From: Sphingobacterium oryzagri
GTDB lineage: Bacteria; Bacteroidota; Bacteroidia; Sphingobacteriales; Sphingobacteriaceae
Assembly (NCBI RefSeq): GCF_028736175.1
Contig: NZ_CP117880.1
Coordinates: 1,674,001 to 1,738,000 of the forward strand
Reading direction: 5' to 3'
DNA: 64,000 bases
The notes beneath the pieces are model-generated. The model worked only from the letters and a program-made list of their open reading frames with translations, did no database searches and was not told where the DNA came from. This document shows positions 43,099-51,656 of the stretch, piece by piece. A program made the translations under genes and the position numbers. The number at the start of each line of letters is the position of its first letter. Positions within the stretch are counted from its first letter, which is position 1.

Positions 43099-43767
43099 AT
43101 GGATGCAAAAGTAAAAAAAGCGTTCGACGCAGGCTTGTTAGCCTACGCAACTGCAGAAAATATTGATCGCGCTGACGTTTCATTAGCACTGGAGCAGGCA
43201 TTTGACAAAGATGCTCCTTTTATGGAAAAGGTGGAAGCGTTAGACCAAGCGTTTGACGACCATCAGCATTTTGAGGAGCTTCGCGAAGTTTATTTTGATC
43301 TGTTGATGATCAACTTTTTTGCAAAAGATGTTCAAAAATTGGAAGAAGACTACCTGGAATCAGAAGAATGGGAAGCAATCGAGGAAGACACGATCGATCG
43401 TGGTACAGAATTGTTGAACATCTTTTTGTATCTTAGGGAATGTGCTGACGATGAGATCGAGCCATCGTTGGACGATTATCTGAAAGAATTTTTGCTGGTG
43501 GAAGAAGATGAGTTTCAAGATGAATATGCCATTTATGAATCTGTGATCGCCAACCAAATCTTAGTAGAAAGCTCTTTTGCCGAAATAAGTAAAGTGGGCG
43601 TTACCTTATCCCATCAGGATGAATTGAAGGATCTTTTCTATGCGGTGCTAAGTTTCTTTACAGAGCCTAATCCGACAGCCGAACAGCTTCAGGAATTTGA
43701 AGGAGCAGCAACAAACAAATCGTTGGATACAGCCATCTATCAGATTATTACTAACTTTAATCAATAA
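43099..43767 (+). CDS. Acidic helical hypothetical protein
   Basis: 222 residues, strongly acidic and predicted helical throughout (EALDQAFDDHQHFEELREVYF, broken here at QHFE). No signal, membrane segment or catalytic motif is visible. Start lies three bases after the pyrC-like stop, and its stop is three bases before the DUF4199 start, so the three form an operon. A Bacteroidota-restricted protein conserved in this position is plausible, but I do not recognise a family. Confidence 0.65.
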   Translation: MDAKVKKAFDAGLLAYATAENIDRADVSLALEQAFDKDAPFMEKVEALDQAFDDHQHFEELREVYFDLLMINFFAKDVQKLEEDYLESEEWEAIEEDTIDRGTELLNIFLYLRECADDEIEPSLDDYLKEFLLVEEDEFQDEYAIYESVIANQILVESSFAEISKVGVTLSHQDELKDLFYAVLSFFTEPNPTAEQLQEFEGAATNKSLDTAIYQIITNFNQ

Positions 43768-43770
43768 ATT

Positions 43771-44397
43771 ATGACACTTGAGATTAATGATGAATTTCCA
43801 GAGCAACAGGTAAAAAAAGAGGCGATTAAGCTGGGTATATACCTCGGTATTTTATCGCTCGTAATCGGTATTGTGTCTATGTTTGTGTTGGCGGCAACGA
43901 CCAATTTTACAGTGACATCAGCACTTTTAACCGGATTTACAGTGCTTTTTAGTATTGGTATCTCGGCCTATTTCGCTATTCAGCTGCGTAAAACAGCGGG
44001 CGGTTTTTGGACGTTTAGCCAGGCCCTAAAATCTATCGTAATTATGTTTACGATCTCGGTCGTGTTATCCAGCGTCGGAACGGCGATCTTTAATGTCGTG
44101 ATGCCTGAACAACAGCAGATCATATTTGATAAAACCATTAATTTTATGATCGAGAGTTTGGAAAGCGCAGGTGCAAGCGATGATGTGATTGATAAGCAAG
44201 TGGCAGATCTGGAGAAAGCACGCGATGAATCACGAGAATTTTCTATCGGACGGCTGGTTAAAGGTTTAGGTGTCAACTTGATTGTGTACTTTGTTTTCGC
44301 ATTAATTCTTGCGGCAATATTGAAACGCGAGAAACCAATGTTTTTAAAAGTGGATAATGCTGGCGATGCGGCGCATCCTTGGCAAGAAAATAATTAA
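43771..44397 (+). CDS. DUF4199 family membrane protein
   Basis: 208 residues with four predicted membrane helices (LGIYLGILSLVIGIVSMFV, FTVLFSIGISAYFAI, IVIMFTISVVLSSVGTAIF and NLIVYFVFALILAAILK). Between helices 3 and 4 is a soluble helical loop of about 55 residues. DUF4199 proteins are typical of Bacteroidota and lie next to dihydroorotase-like genes and glycosyltransferases, as here. Function unknown. It is the last gene of the pyrC-like operon before a palindromic repeat element. Confidence 0.82.
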   Translation: MTLEINDEFPEQQVKKEAIKLGIYLGILSLVIGIVSMFVLAATTNFTVTSALLTGFTVLFSIGISAYFAIQLRKTAGGFWTFSQALKSIVIMFTISVVLSSVGTAIFNVVMPEQQQIIFDKTINFMIESLESAGASDDVIDKQVADLEKARDESREFSIGRLVKGLGVNLIVYFVFALILAAILKREKPMFLKVDNAGDAAHPWQENN

Positions 44398-44437
44398 GAA
44401 ATATAGCGCAGGGTTTTTCTAAAACGGCTGTCTTTAC

Positions 44438-44530
44438 CGTCATTGCGAGTAGGACGAAGAACAACGCGATAATTTACAGGTAGGATAAAATCACCTGTAG
44501 ATCATCTTGTTTCTCTTGTTCGCAATGACG
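44438..44530. mobile_element. CGTCATTGCGAG-type palindromic element
   Basis: 93 bp with perfect 11-bp terminal inverted repeats CGTCATTGCGA / TCGCAATGACG and an inner hairpin ACAGGT / ACCTGT (44476-44498). Same family as 6323-6404, but with intact ends. It lies between the DUF4199 and glycosyltransferase genes. Such non-autonomous repeats are widespread in bacteria of this group. Confidence 0.8.
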
Positions 44531-44582
44531 TGTTTGTTACAGATAAGCTGCCTTAGTCGATAGCCTTGCTTTTTTATAATAT

Positions 44583-45533
44583 ATGGATATATCAGTTGTT
44601 ATTCCCCTGTATAACGAAGAAGAATCATTGCCGGAATTGACCGACTGGATTCGTCGCGTTATGCAACAACATCAGTTTAGTTACGAAATAATTTTGGTAG
44701 ATGACGGAAGTAACGATTCCTCATGGAAGGTCATTCAAGAGCTGAAAAGCAAAAACGAGGACATTATTGGCATTAAATTCAGACGCAACTACGGTAAATC
44801 TGCGGCGCTCAATGTCGGCTTTAGCGCAGCAGAGGGCGACGTCGTGATTACGATGGATGCGGATTTGCAGGATAGTCCGGATGAATTGCCGGAACTCTAC
44901 AACCGCATTAAAAACCAGGGTGCCGACCTGGTGTCCGGCTGGAAAGCGAAACGATATGATCCGATTACCAAAACCATTCCGACCAAGCTTTTCAATGCCG
45001 TGACGCGCAGCATGTCGGGCATTTACAACCTGCATGATTTCAATTGTGGATTGAAGGCTTACCGTAAAGAGGTCGTGAAAAGCATCGAGGTTTATGGCGA
45101 GATGCACCGTTATATACCTGTATTGGCAAAATGGGCTGGGTTTAAAAAGATTCAGGAGCAAGTTGTGCAGCATTATCCAAGAAAATATGGTACGACAAAA
45201 TTTGGCGCAGGCCGATTTATTAAAGGATTTTTGGATCTGTTATCCATATTTTTTGTTGGAAAGTTTGGCAAAAGACCGATGCACTTTTTTGGGACAATCG
45301 GTGTGCTGAGTTTTCTGATCGGTTTTTTCATCACGTTTTACCTTATCTTTGAAAAGCTGATGAGTATTGCTAATGGCACACACTACAGAAATGTAACCGA
45401 ACAGCCGTTATTTTTTCTTTCCCTGGCAGCGATCTTGATTGGTACACAGTTGTTTCTTACCGGCTTTATTGCCGAATTGGTATCTCGAAATTCGACCGAT
45501 CGTAATAAGTACCATATTGAAGAAGTGATTTGA
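44583..45533 (+). CDS. Family 2 glycosyltransferase, polyprenyl-phosphate type
   Basis: 316 residues. The GT-A domain starts MDISVVIPLYNEEESLPEL, has the nucleotide-binding LVDDGSNDSSWKV and the DXD MDADLQDSPDELP, and is followed by GWKAKRYDP. Two C-terminal membrane helices (LDLLSIFFVGKFG, TIGVLSFLIGFFITFYLIF) resemble GtrB/DPM enzymes that load a sugar onto undecaprenyl phosphate. Its role is probably in surface glycan or glycolipid synthesis. The next gene, another glycosyltransferase, starts one base after this stop. Confidence 0.9.
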   Translation: MDISVVIPLYNEEESLPELTDWIRRVMQQHQFSYEIILVDDGSNDSSWKVIQELKSKNEDIIGIKFRRNYGKSAALNVGFSAAEGDVVITMDADLQDSPDELPELYNRIKNQGADLVSGWKAKRYDPITKTIPTKLFNAVTRSMSGIYNLHDFNCGLKAYRKEVVKSIEVYGEMHRYIPVLAKWAGFKKIQEQVVQHYPRKYGTTKFGAGRFIKGFLDLLSIFFVGKFGKRPMHFFGTIGVLSFLIGFFITFYLIFEKLMSIANGTHYRNVTEQPLFFLSLAAILIGTQLFLTGFIAELVSRNSTDRNKYHIEEVI

Positions 45534-45534
45534 T

Positions 45535-46530
45535 ATGTTTCTTTCCATTATCATTCCGCTATACAATCGACCGCAAGAGATTGATGAGCTGTTGCAATCG
45601 TTAACTAAGCAGCGCTATACGGATTTTGAAGTGATCATCGTGGAAGACGGATCTACGAAGGCATCGCAAGCCATCGTCGAAGGTTACAACGATCGTTTAG
45701 CGGTGCGTTACTTTGTAAAACCGAATGAAGGGCAAGGTTTTGCCCGCAATTATGGTTTTGCACGGGCAAAAGGCGATTATTTCATTGTGCTGGATTCTGA
45801 TGTGCTTGTGCCGGAAGATTACCTGCTGCATGTATTACAAGGTTTAGAAAGAGATCGGTGGGATGCTTTTGGCGGGCCAGATGCGGCACATGCTTCTTTC
45901 ACCGCCACACAAAAAGCAATCAGTTATTCGATGACCAGTCCGTTTACCACTGGAGGTATACGCGGAAACAAAAAACATGTCGGCCAGTTTCATCCACGAA
46001 GCTTTAATATGGGATTATCAAAAGCGGTTTACGCGCAAACGCAAGGATTTAAACTGGCCAGACGATCCGAAGATATTGAGTTTAGTATCCGCATGATCAA
46101 TAATGGATTCAAGGTTGGCTTGATTCCAGAGGCTTTTGTTTACCATAAGCGTCGTGCTACTTTCATGCAGTTTTTCAAGCAGACTAATTTTTTCGGAAAA
46201 GGACGTATTGATATTTATAAACTATTTCCAGCAGAGTTAAAGCCCGTGCATGCACTGCCTGCAGTTTTTGTTATCGGTTTGGCAGGTTTATTTCTCTTGA
46301 ATATTGTCTTGTGCCTCACCGACGGAGCATACCCTTGGTTAGCCTGGTTGACAGCGGTAGGAAATGGATTTATTTTGCTCTATACCATTTTATTGCTGTT
46401 GCATGCGTGCTTAACGACGAAAAATATGGGCGTCGGCCTGCTGAGTGTGTTGGCTGCTTACACGCAGCTCATTGCATATGGCACGGGTTTTATCGGCAGT
46501 TACGTGAAAAACGTTTTGTTGAAAAAATAG
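45535..46530 (+). CDS. Family 2 glycosyltransferase with C-terminal membrane helices
   Basis: 331 residues. GT-A fold with SIIIPLYNRPQEIDELLQS, VIIVEDGSTKASQ, GQGFARNYGFARAKGDYFIVL (split at RAKG) and the D-x-D-like LDSDVLVP. SFNMGLSKAVYAQTQGFK and RSEDIEFSIRMINNGFKVG are the usual acceptor-side motifs. Two or three membrane segments follow (LPAVFVIGLAGLFLLNIVL, FILLYTILLLLHACL). It is translationally linked to the preceding glycosyltransferase and is likely in the same envelope-glycan step. Confidence 0.9.
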   Translation: MFLSIIIPLYNRPQEIDELLQSLTKQRYTDFEVIIVEDGSTKASQAIVEGYNDRLAVRYFVKPNEGQGFARNYGFARAKGDYFIVLDSDVLVPEDYLLHVLQGLERDRWDAFGGPDAAHASFTATQKAISYSMTSPFTTGGIRGNKKHVGQFHPRSFNMGLSKAVYAQTQGFKLARRSEDIEFSIRMINNGFKVGLIPEAFVYHKRRATFMQFFKQTNFFGKGRIDIYKLFPAELKPVHALPAVFVIGLAGLFLLNIVLCLTDGAYPWLAWLTAVGNGFILLYTILLLLHACLTTKNMGVGLLSVLAAYTQLIAYGTGFIGSYVKNVLLKK

Positions 46531-46590
46531 GAGCCGGGAAACGTGCAAAATATACTAAAGTTTTTTATTTTGTCTAAAAATTAGCAAACG

Positions 46591-46863
46591 GTGATTGCAA
46601 TAACACAACATAATTTAGGAAAGTTGGAAGAACTGCTGGCAGAGGTTGGCTATCGGGTGCGTTATGAAAAAGGTTCTTTTCGCACCGGAGCTTGCATCCT
46701 GCAGCATACCAAAGTGATTATGGTCAATAAGTTTTCCAATCTGGAAGTCCGCATTCAATCGTTGATACAGCTGTTGCGCGAAATGGAGGTTGACACGAGT
46801 ATACTTGACGATAAAAAGAAAGAGTTTTACAAAACCATCAAAAAAGTGGAGGCAGCGTCTTGA
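46591..46863 (+). CDS. Small hypothetical protein, GTG start
   Basis: 90 residues from GTG 46591. Alpha/beta with a basic helix-rich profile (LGKLEELLAEVGYRVRYEK, LILLREMEVD-like) and no hydrophobic segment. It overlaps the MBL-fold gene by four bases, indicating coupling. It resembles a conserved Bacteroidota hypothetical seen before PhnP-like hydrolases, but I cannot name a function. Confidence 0.6.
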   Translation: MIAITQHNLGKLEELLAEVGYRVRYEKGSFRTGACILQHTKVIMVNKFSNLEVRIQSLIQLLREMEVDTSILDDKKKEFYKTIKKVEAAS

Positions 46864-47624
46864 GAGTAACGTTTTTAGGAACCGGAACATCACAAGGCGT
46901 ACCTGTTATTGCGTGTCAGTGTGCGGTGTGCACGTCGACAGACAAACGCGATAAGCGCCTGCGCACGGCGATCTTTATCGAGATCGATGGATTGCACATC
47001 GTGGTGGATACCGGGCCAGACTTTCGCTACCAAATGCTTCGCGCCGATGTGCGCCACTTAGATGCGGTTTTGATAACGCATGCTCACAAAGATCATATTG
47101 CCGGTATGGATGATGTACGCGCTTTTAATTATCAACAACAGCAATCCATCCCGATCTATGCGACGCCCATAACGCATGAATCCTTAAAACGAGAATTTTA
47201 TTACGCTTTTGGCGAGTTAAAATATCCTGGGGTGCCACGGTTGGAGTTAATGCCCATCGAAGCCGGGGTACCATTTGCGATTCAAGATACCACGATTATG
47301 CCCGTGGAAGTGATGCACCATAAGATGCCGGTAATCGGGTTTCGTATCGGCAATTTTGCGTATGTAACCGATGCTAAGACAGTGTCTGAAGCGTCGAAAA
47401 CATTGCTGAAAGGTGTGGATACGTTGGTGATAAATGCCTTGCAGGAAGAGCCACATATTTCACATTTTACCAAAGACGAAGCCCTTGCATTTGCACAAGA
47501 AATTAGCCCAAGACAGACGTATTTAACGCATATCAGTCATCGATTTGGTAAGCACGAAACAATAGAAAAGATGCTCCCCCCATCTGTTTTTCCTGCCTAT
47601 GATAGCCTAGTCATTGAAATTTAA
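46860..47624 (+). CDS. MBL-fold phosphodiesterase-like hydrolase (PhnP-type)
   Basis: 254 residues starting at TTG 46860 (MRVTFLGTGTSQGVP), which overlaps the previous gene by four bases. The metallo-beta-lactamase ligands are H-A-H-x-D-H (LITHAHKDHIAGMDD). Further ligands come from EVMHHKMPV, YVTDAKTVSE and LTHISHRFGKHE. The cysteine set C-Q-C-x-x-C (ACQCAVC) near residue 20 and RTAIFIEIDG match the PhnP / cyclic phosphodiesterase group, where Cys residues bind a structural zinc. A perfect 23-bp palindrome at 47612-47634 covers the stop. Confidence 0.88.
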   Translation: MRVTFLGTGTSQGVPVIACQCAVCTSTDKRDKRLRTAIFIEIDGLHIVVDTGPDFRYQMLRADVRHLDAVLITHAHKDHIAGMDDVRAFNYQQQQSIPIYATPITHESLKREFYYAFGELKYPGVPRLELMPIEAGVPFAIQDTTIMPVEVMHHKMPVIGFRIGNFAYVTDAKTVSEASKTLLKGVDTLVINALQEEPHISHFTKDEALAFAQEISPRQTYLTHISHRFGKHETIEKMLPPSVFPAYDSLVIEI

Positions 47625-47634
47625 AATTTCAATG
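47612..47634. terminator. Palindrome over the stop codon of the MBL gene
   Basis: CATTGAAATTT-A-AAATTTCAATG, 11-bp perfect arms around one base. With no clear T-run it is a weak terminator candidate or an operator for the small membrane gene at 47723. Confidence 0.45.
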
Positions 47635-47722
47635 TGGAAATATTCTAAAACTTTTCCTATTAAAACCTTGTTCTTATAGCAGAAAATCAAAACAAGAGTT
47701 TTTAATACAAATAGAAAACATT

Positions 47723-47875
47723 ATGGGAAATATTCTTTATTTAGTCGCCGTTATTTTAGTAATAATCTGGGCAGTTAGCTTCTTCGGCGGATACGCTACA
47801 GGAGGTATCATACACATTTTATTGGTCATCGCGATCATCGCGATTTTACTACGTATTATACGAGGTGCTGCTTAG
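47723..47875 (+). CDS. lmo0937-type small membrane protein
   Basis: 50 residues with two hydrophobic segments (NILYLVAVILVIIWAVSFF and GIIHILLVIAIIAILLRII) separated by GGYATGG. The pattern of the lmo0937 family of tiny membrane proteins is unmistakable. Function unknown; these are often stress-associated. Its last nine codons overlap the end of ispD on the other strand. Confidence 0.85.
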   Translation: MGNILYLVAVILVIIWAVSFFGGYATGGIIHILLVIAIIAILLRIIRGAA

Positions 47876-48598
47876 CCCTTGTGCGTTTAAATAGAGTTGG
47901 GCTATCTGCAAATCCTCCGGAAAGGTGATCTTTATATTTTTATAATCACCCACGAGGATATGAATCGGATAGCCCAATTTTTCTACTACAGAAGCATCAT
48001 CCGTAAATTGTGCGGATTCTTCTTGCTGAAAGGCTTCCGCCAATATATTACCCGTAAATGTTTGCGGCGTTTGCACAATCCAAACCTCAGCTCTATCTTT
48101 CGCCTTACTTGAATCTGTCGTCCCAACGCGAATAGAATTGATACTGCTGACGGCCAGGATGGTTGCTCCGCAAGTTGCTGTAGCGGTGAAACATTGATCA
48201 ATCAATGCCGGATCAATCACCGGTCGCGCCGCATCATGGATGGCAATAACCACATCTTTTAGATCGCCCTTTTCTTTGGCAAACACCGTTTCTAAACCAT
48301 TTTTTACACTTTGAAAACGACTTTGACCGCCAATAACCACTTGGTGCGGAATATGGAATTGATATGCTTTACAACGCTCAGCCCAATATTCGCACATATC
48401 CGGATGCAGCACAACGATAATCTCCGGTGCGCTTGCAGTGCGCGAAAATTGCCTTATCGTATGCATCAGTACAGGTTGTGTGCCTAATAATAGAAATTGC
48501 TTCGGGAGGTCGCTTTCCATACGGCTTCCGGTACCTCCCGCAACAATAATAGCATATTTTTTTTGCTTAAGTGTGTTTGTTCTGATGTTATCTTCCAT
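47849..48598 (-). CDS. ispD: 2-C-methyl-D-erythritol 4-phosphate cytidylyltransferase
   Basis: 249 residues. IspD adds CMP to MEP in the non-mevalonate isoprenoid pathway. The signature is KKYAIIVAGGTGSRMESDLPKQF, written in two parts here: IIVAGGTGSRM (nucleotide loop) and LPKQFLLLG. Further motifs are VIAIHDAARPVID and AQTPQTFTG-type VWIVQTPQTFTG, then QFTDDASVVEKLGYPIHILVGD. The start MEDNIRTNTLKQKK adds a short basic extension. It is followed on the same strand by sbcC upstream, 14 bp away. Confidence 0.93.
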   Translation of the reverse strand: MEDNIRTNTLKQKKYAIIVAGGTGSRMESDLPKQFLLLGTQPVLMHTIRQFSRTASAPEIIVVLHPDMCEYWAERCKAYQFHIPHQVVIGGQSRFQSVKNGLETVFAKEKGDLKDVVIAIHDAARPVIDPALIDQCFTATATCGATILAVSSINSIRVGTTDSSKAKDRAEVWIVQTPQTFTGNILAEAFQQEESAQFTDDASVVEKLGYPIHILVGDYKNIKITFPEDLQIAQLYLNAQGLSSTSYNT

Positions 48599-48612
48599 TG
48601 TTGATGCGGTAT

Positions 48613-51600
48613 TTATTCGTTATGGTAACTAACAATACTTCCTTTTTCACTGTCGTTTACTACATTAACAGCGCGTGGTATACGCTCCTTTAGCTCTTCA
48701 ACATGCGATATGATACCGACAATGCGGTTTTCGCGATGTAAGTATTGCAAGGTTTCGAAAACGGTATTCATGCTATCGGCATCTTGCGTTCCGAAGCCTT
48801 CGTCTATAAAGAAAAAGTTCTTATCTGCTTTGTTTAATGATTGTATACTTTCTGCAAGTGCGAGAGCCAGGCAGAGTGATGCCTGAAAACTTTGGCCGCC
48901 CGAAAGGGTTTTTACGGAACGCCGGAAACCGTTGTTTAAGTAATCGACGACTTCAAATTCGTTGTTTTCATTGATCGTCAAGCTCAGGTTGTTTTTTGTG
49001 AGGCGATGAAAGCGCAGGTTGGCAATCTCGCACAAACGTTGAAGATGGATGCTTGATACGTAATTAACAAAGCCAGCTCCGCGGAAAAGGTTTTCCAATG
49101 TCGTCAGGTTACTTTTACGGAGGTTTAATCGATCATATTCCTCGATCAGTTTTTCTTTTTTTGCAAATTCTACCTGAAGATGCGCACATTCTTTCTCCAG
49201 CGCGCCTACCACGCGTATTTGCAGTTCTAATGCTTCTTTTTTTACCTGATATACATGCAATTTTTCTTCATATATGATCTCACTGTAACCATCGGCGGCT
49301 ATTTTACGCTCCAGGTCGTGGACTTGGCCACGCAGTGTTTGTAGGTTCACGTTAAACTCCTGTATCGCTTTGCGGATTTGCGCGATGTTAAGCTGTTTTT
49401 GTAATATCTGCTGCACCTGGATGATATCGTCGTAACCATGTGCTTTTAACAAACCAGAAAGCTCGGCCTGTCGCGCACCGAGCTGCTGGTAAAGTTGCTG
49501 GAATTGCTCTTTTGCAGACGAGCGTTGACCATTAACCGTCGCTAGCTCGGTTTTGAGTTGTTGGATTGACTCCGTTAAAGCGCGATAACTGTCTTCGAGA
49601 TAGCGTATTCGGTTGTCTAGCTGCTGTTTACGGTTCACGAGTGTAGCTTCCTTCCATTGCGCTGGCTCTGTCGCAGCCAATACGCGAAGCTGCGCTATAT
49701 TTTGTTGAACTAAGCTATCGATAACGACCAGATTTTGTTCAAACTCAGCTAGCGAAACCCGATATTTTTCGACTTTGGCCTGTGCCGCAACAGCTTGACT
49801 ACGCGTTGCCTTCCACGCGGATTCAGTCGCTTTTACCGCCTCCTCGGCAAGTTGGTTTTTATCTTTATACGCCAAAAACGCGGTCTTATCGCTGGCAGAA
49901 AAATCTGTCCAAATAAAATTGGAGCGGTGTTTTTGCAGCTGTTCGTTGGCCGCACCCAACTGCTCATCGAGGATGGCAAGCTGATCTTGTTTGTCTTGAC
50001 GGATGATGCTTGCACGCGTCAACAGCTGGAAATTCTCTTTCAGTTGCACAAGATTTTGCTGGATCGCCATTTGTTGCTCTTGCCAAGCTATTTCGCGCGC
50101 AGCGAGATCGTGCGCAACCATACGATCCGGATGCTCAATAGCACCACAGAGCGGGCAGGGAATGCCATTTTCCAGACTTTCAGCAAACTCTTTGAGTTTG
50201 GATTGGACTTTTAGCTGCGTCTCTTCCTGCTGTAGTTGTAATAATTGCTGATTCCATTCTATTTCCGTTTGTTTGCATGTTTGTTCCCATCCGTCAACGG
50301 AAACATTCAGCTGCTGAAAAGTTTGCTTGGTACGGTCAATTTCATCGCTAAGACTCGATTTTCGAGCATGAAGTTCCTGAAGCTTGCTGCTGAAGTTGTC
50401 TTGCTGCTGATACCAGCTTTCCAGAGCGAGCAGAGCAGTGGTGTCTACCTTTTTATGTCTTAGTTCTTCCAGTCTTTCTTCAGCTTGCTTAACTTGCTCG
50501 TTCAATAGCCGTTCTTCTTCTTGGGCTTTCAGCAAATGCGGTTTACCGTCTTCCAGCCTTTTGCTCAATATCTTTTTTTGCTCTAACTGCTTTACCACTT
50601 GGATCAGCAATTTTAAATCTTCTGTTTCCGCCCTAAATTGCTCGATTTGCGCATAATCGGTCGCTATTTTTTGCCACTCGGTTTCTTTTTCGTCCAAACG
50701 AGCCAGCACCTGTTGTTTTTTTGTACTAAGCTGTTCCAACTTGTGTGTAACCAGCTCTTTCTCTTTGTTGAGAAGCTGGGTTTGGTTTAAGATCTCCCGA
50801 AAGGCAGCTTGTGTAACTTCGTAAACCTCTAGTTCGCGTTCCTGCTGCTGCATTTTTGGTTGTTCGGCTTCGAGCGCATCTGCGGTTACCTTTTTGTGTT
50901 GCAGATCGGTGCGTAGTCGCTTACTTTCGGTGAGGCGTGTCAGTTCGATCTCTAATGCTGTGGTTTCAGCCTTAACGCTCGTTAGCCGCGTTTGGGTGTT
51001 TTCCAACTCTTCTTGTTTGGCTTGCAGTATTTCTATGCTTACCGCCTCAAAACCGGACAGTGCACCTTTTAGTCCTTCTAATCTATTGTTATTTTTTCGT
51101 TGTAGTGTTGACACTTTGGGCCCAAGATCAAAACGTCCGAGATGAAAGATTTCTTTCATCATATCCGATCGGTCTTTGCCCCGAAGCTCTAAAAATTCTT
51201 TAAATTGTCCTTGTGGGATAATGATCGTTCGCCTGAAATTCGGGTAATTCAATCGCGTTACTTCAGCACCATCTGCCGACGCTAGCGGTAGCCAATTGTC
51301 GTCTTTCCATGTGTAGGCATAACGCTCTAGTGTGCTTGTTTCTTCGAATTTTTTTTTGCGTTTCCATTGTGCCACAAATCGAAACTTACGTCCTTCGAAA
51401 TTTAGAAAATCAAATACAATGCAGGCCGCATCCGATTTGAGGTTGAGCATGTTATAAGTACGCCTTTCCTGCTTGTTCAACCTTTCCGTCTCGCCATACA
51501 GTGCAAAACTAATGGCTTCTATAATGGATGATTTGCCGGAGCCAACTTTGCCAAATATCCCAAAAAGTCCGGCTTCCGTAAGTTTAGTAAAATCAATTTC

Positions 51601-51654
51601 TTGCTTATGTTGGTAGGAATATAATCCCTCAATACTCAAGTATAATGGTAGCAC
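48613..51654 (-). CDS. sbcC: SbcC-type SMC ATPase, nuclease complex subunit
   Basis: 1013 residues, the length of a typical SbcC/Rad50. Walker A (GKVGSGKSSIIEAIS, 35-49) opens the protein. A pair of long coiled coils surrounds the zinc hook CPLCG near residue 500. The ABC signature LSGGQSFQASLCLALALAE and Walker B NFFFIDEGFGTQDAD lie near the C-terminus. With SbcD it forms an ATP-dependent nuclease that cuts hairpins and protein-blocked ends. The many hairpin arrays in this genome are its expected substrate. It starts two bases after the sbcD stop, so the two are one operon. Confidence 0.95.
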   Translation of the reverse strand: MLPLYLSIEGLYSYQHKQEIDFTKLTEAGLFGIFGKVGSGKSSIIEAISFALYGETERLNKQERRTYNMLNLKSDAACIVFDFLNFEGRKFRFVAQWKRKKKFEETSTLERYAYTWKDDNWLPLASADGAEVTRLNYPNFRRTIIIPQGQFKEFLELRGKDRSDMMKEIFHLGRFDLGPKVSTLQRKNNNRLEGLKGALSGFEAVSIEILQAKQEELENTQTRLTSVKAETTALEIELTRLTESKRLRTDLQHKKVTADALEAEQPKMQQQERELEVYEVTQAAFREILNQTQLLNKEKELVTHKLEQLSTKKQQVLARLDEKETEWQKIATDYAQIEQFRAETEDLKLLIQVVKQLEQKKILSKRLEDGKPHLLKAQEEERLLNEQVKQAEERLEELRHKKVDTTALLALESWYQQQDNFSSKLQELHARKSSLSDEIDRTKQTFQQLNVSVDGWEQTCKQTEIEWNQQLLQLQQEETQLKVQSKLKEFAESLENGIPCPLCGAIEHPDRMVAHDLAAREIAWQEQQMAIQQNLVQLKENFQLLTRASIIRQDKQDQLAILDEQLGAANEQLQKHRSNFIWTDFSASDKTAFLAYKDKNQLAEEAVKATESAWKATRSQAVAAQAKVEKYRVSLAEFEQNLVVIDSLVQQNIAQLRVLAATEPAQWKEATLVNRKQQLDNRIRYLEDSYRALTESIQQLKTELATVNGQRSSAKEQFQQLYQQLGARQAELSGLLKAHGYDDIIQVQQILQKQLNIAQIRKAIQEFNVNLQTLRGQVHDLERKIAADGYSEIIYEEKLHVYQVKKEALELQIRVVGALEKECAHLQVEFAKKEKLIEEYDRLNLRKSNLTTLENLFRGAGFVNYVSSIHLQRLCEIANLRFHRLTKNNLSLTINENNEFEVVDYLNNGFRRSVKTLSGGQSFQASLCLALALAESIQSLNKADKNFFFIDEGFGTQDADSMNTVFETLQYLHRENRIVGIISHVEELKERIPRAVNVVNDSEKGSIVSYHNE

Positions 51655-51656
51655 GC

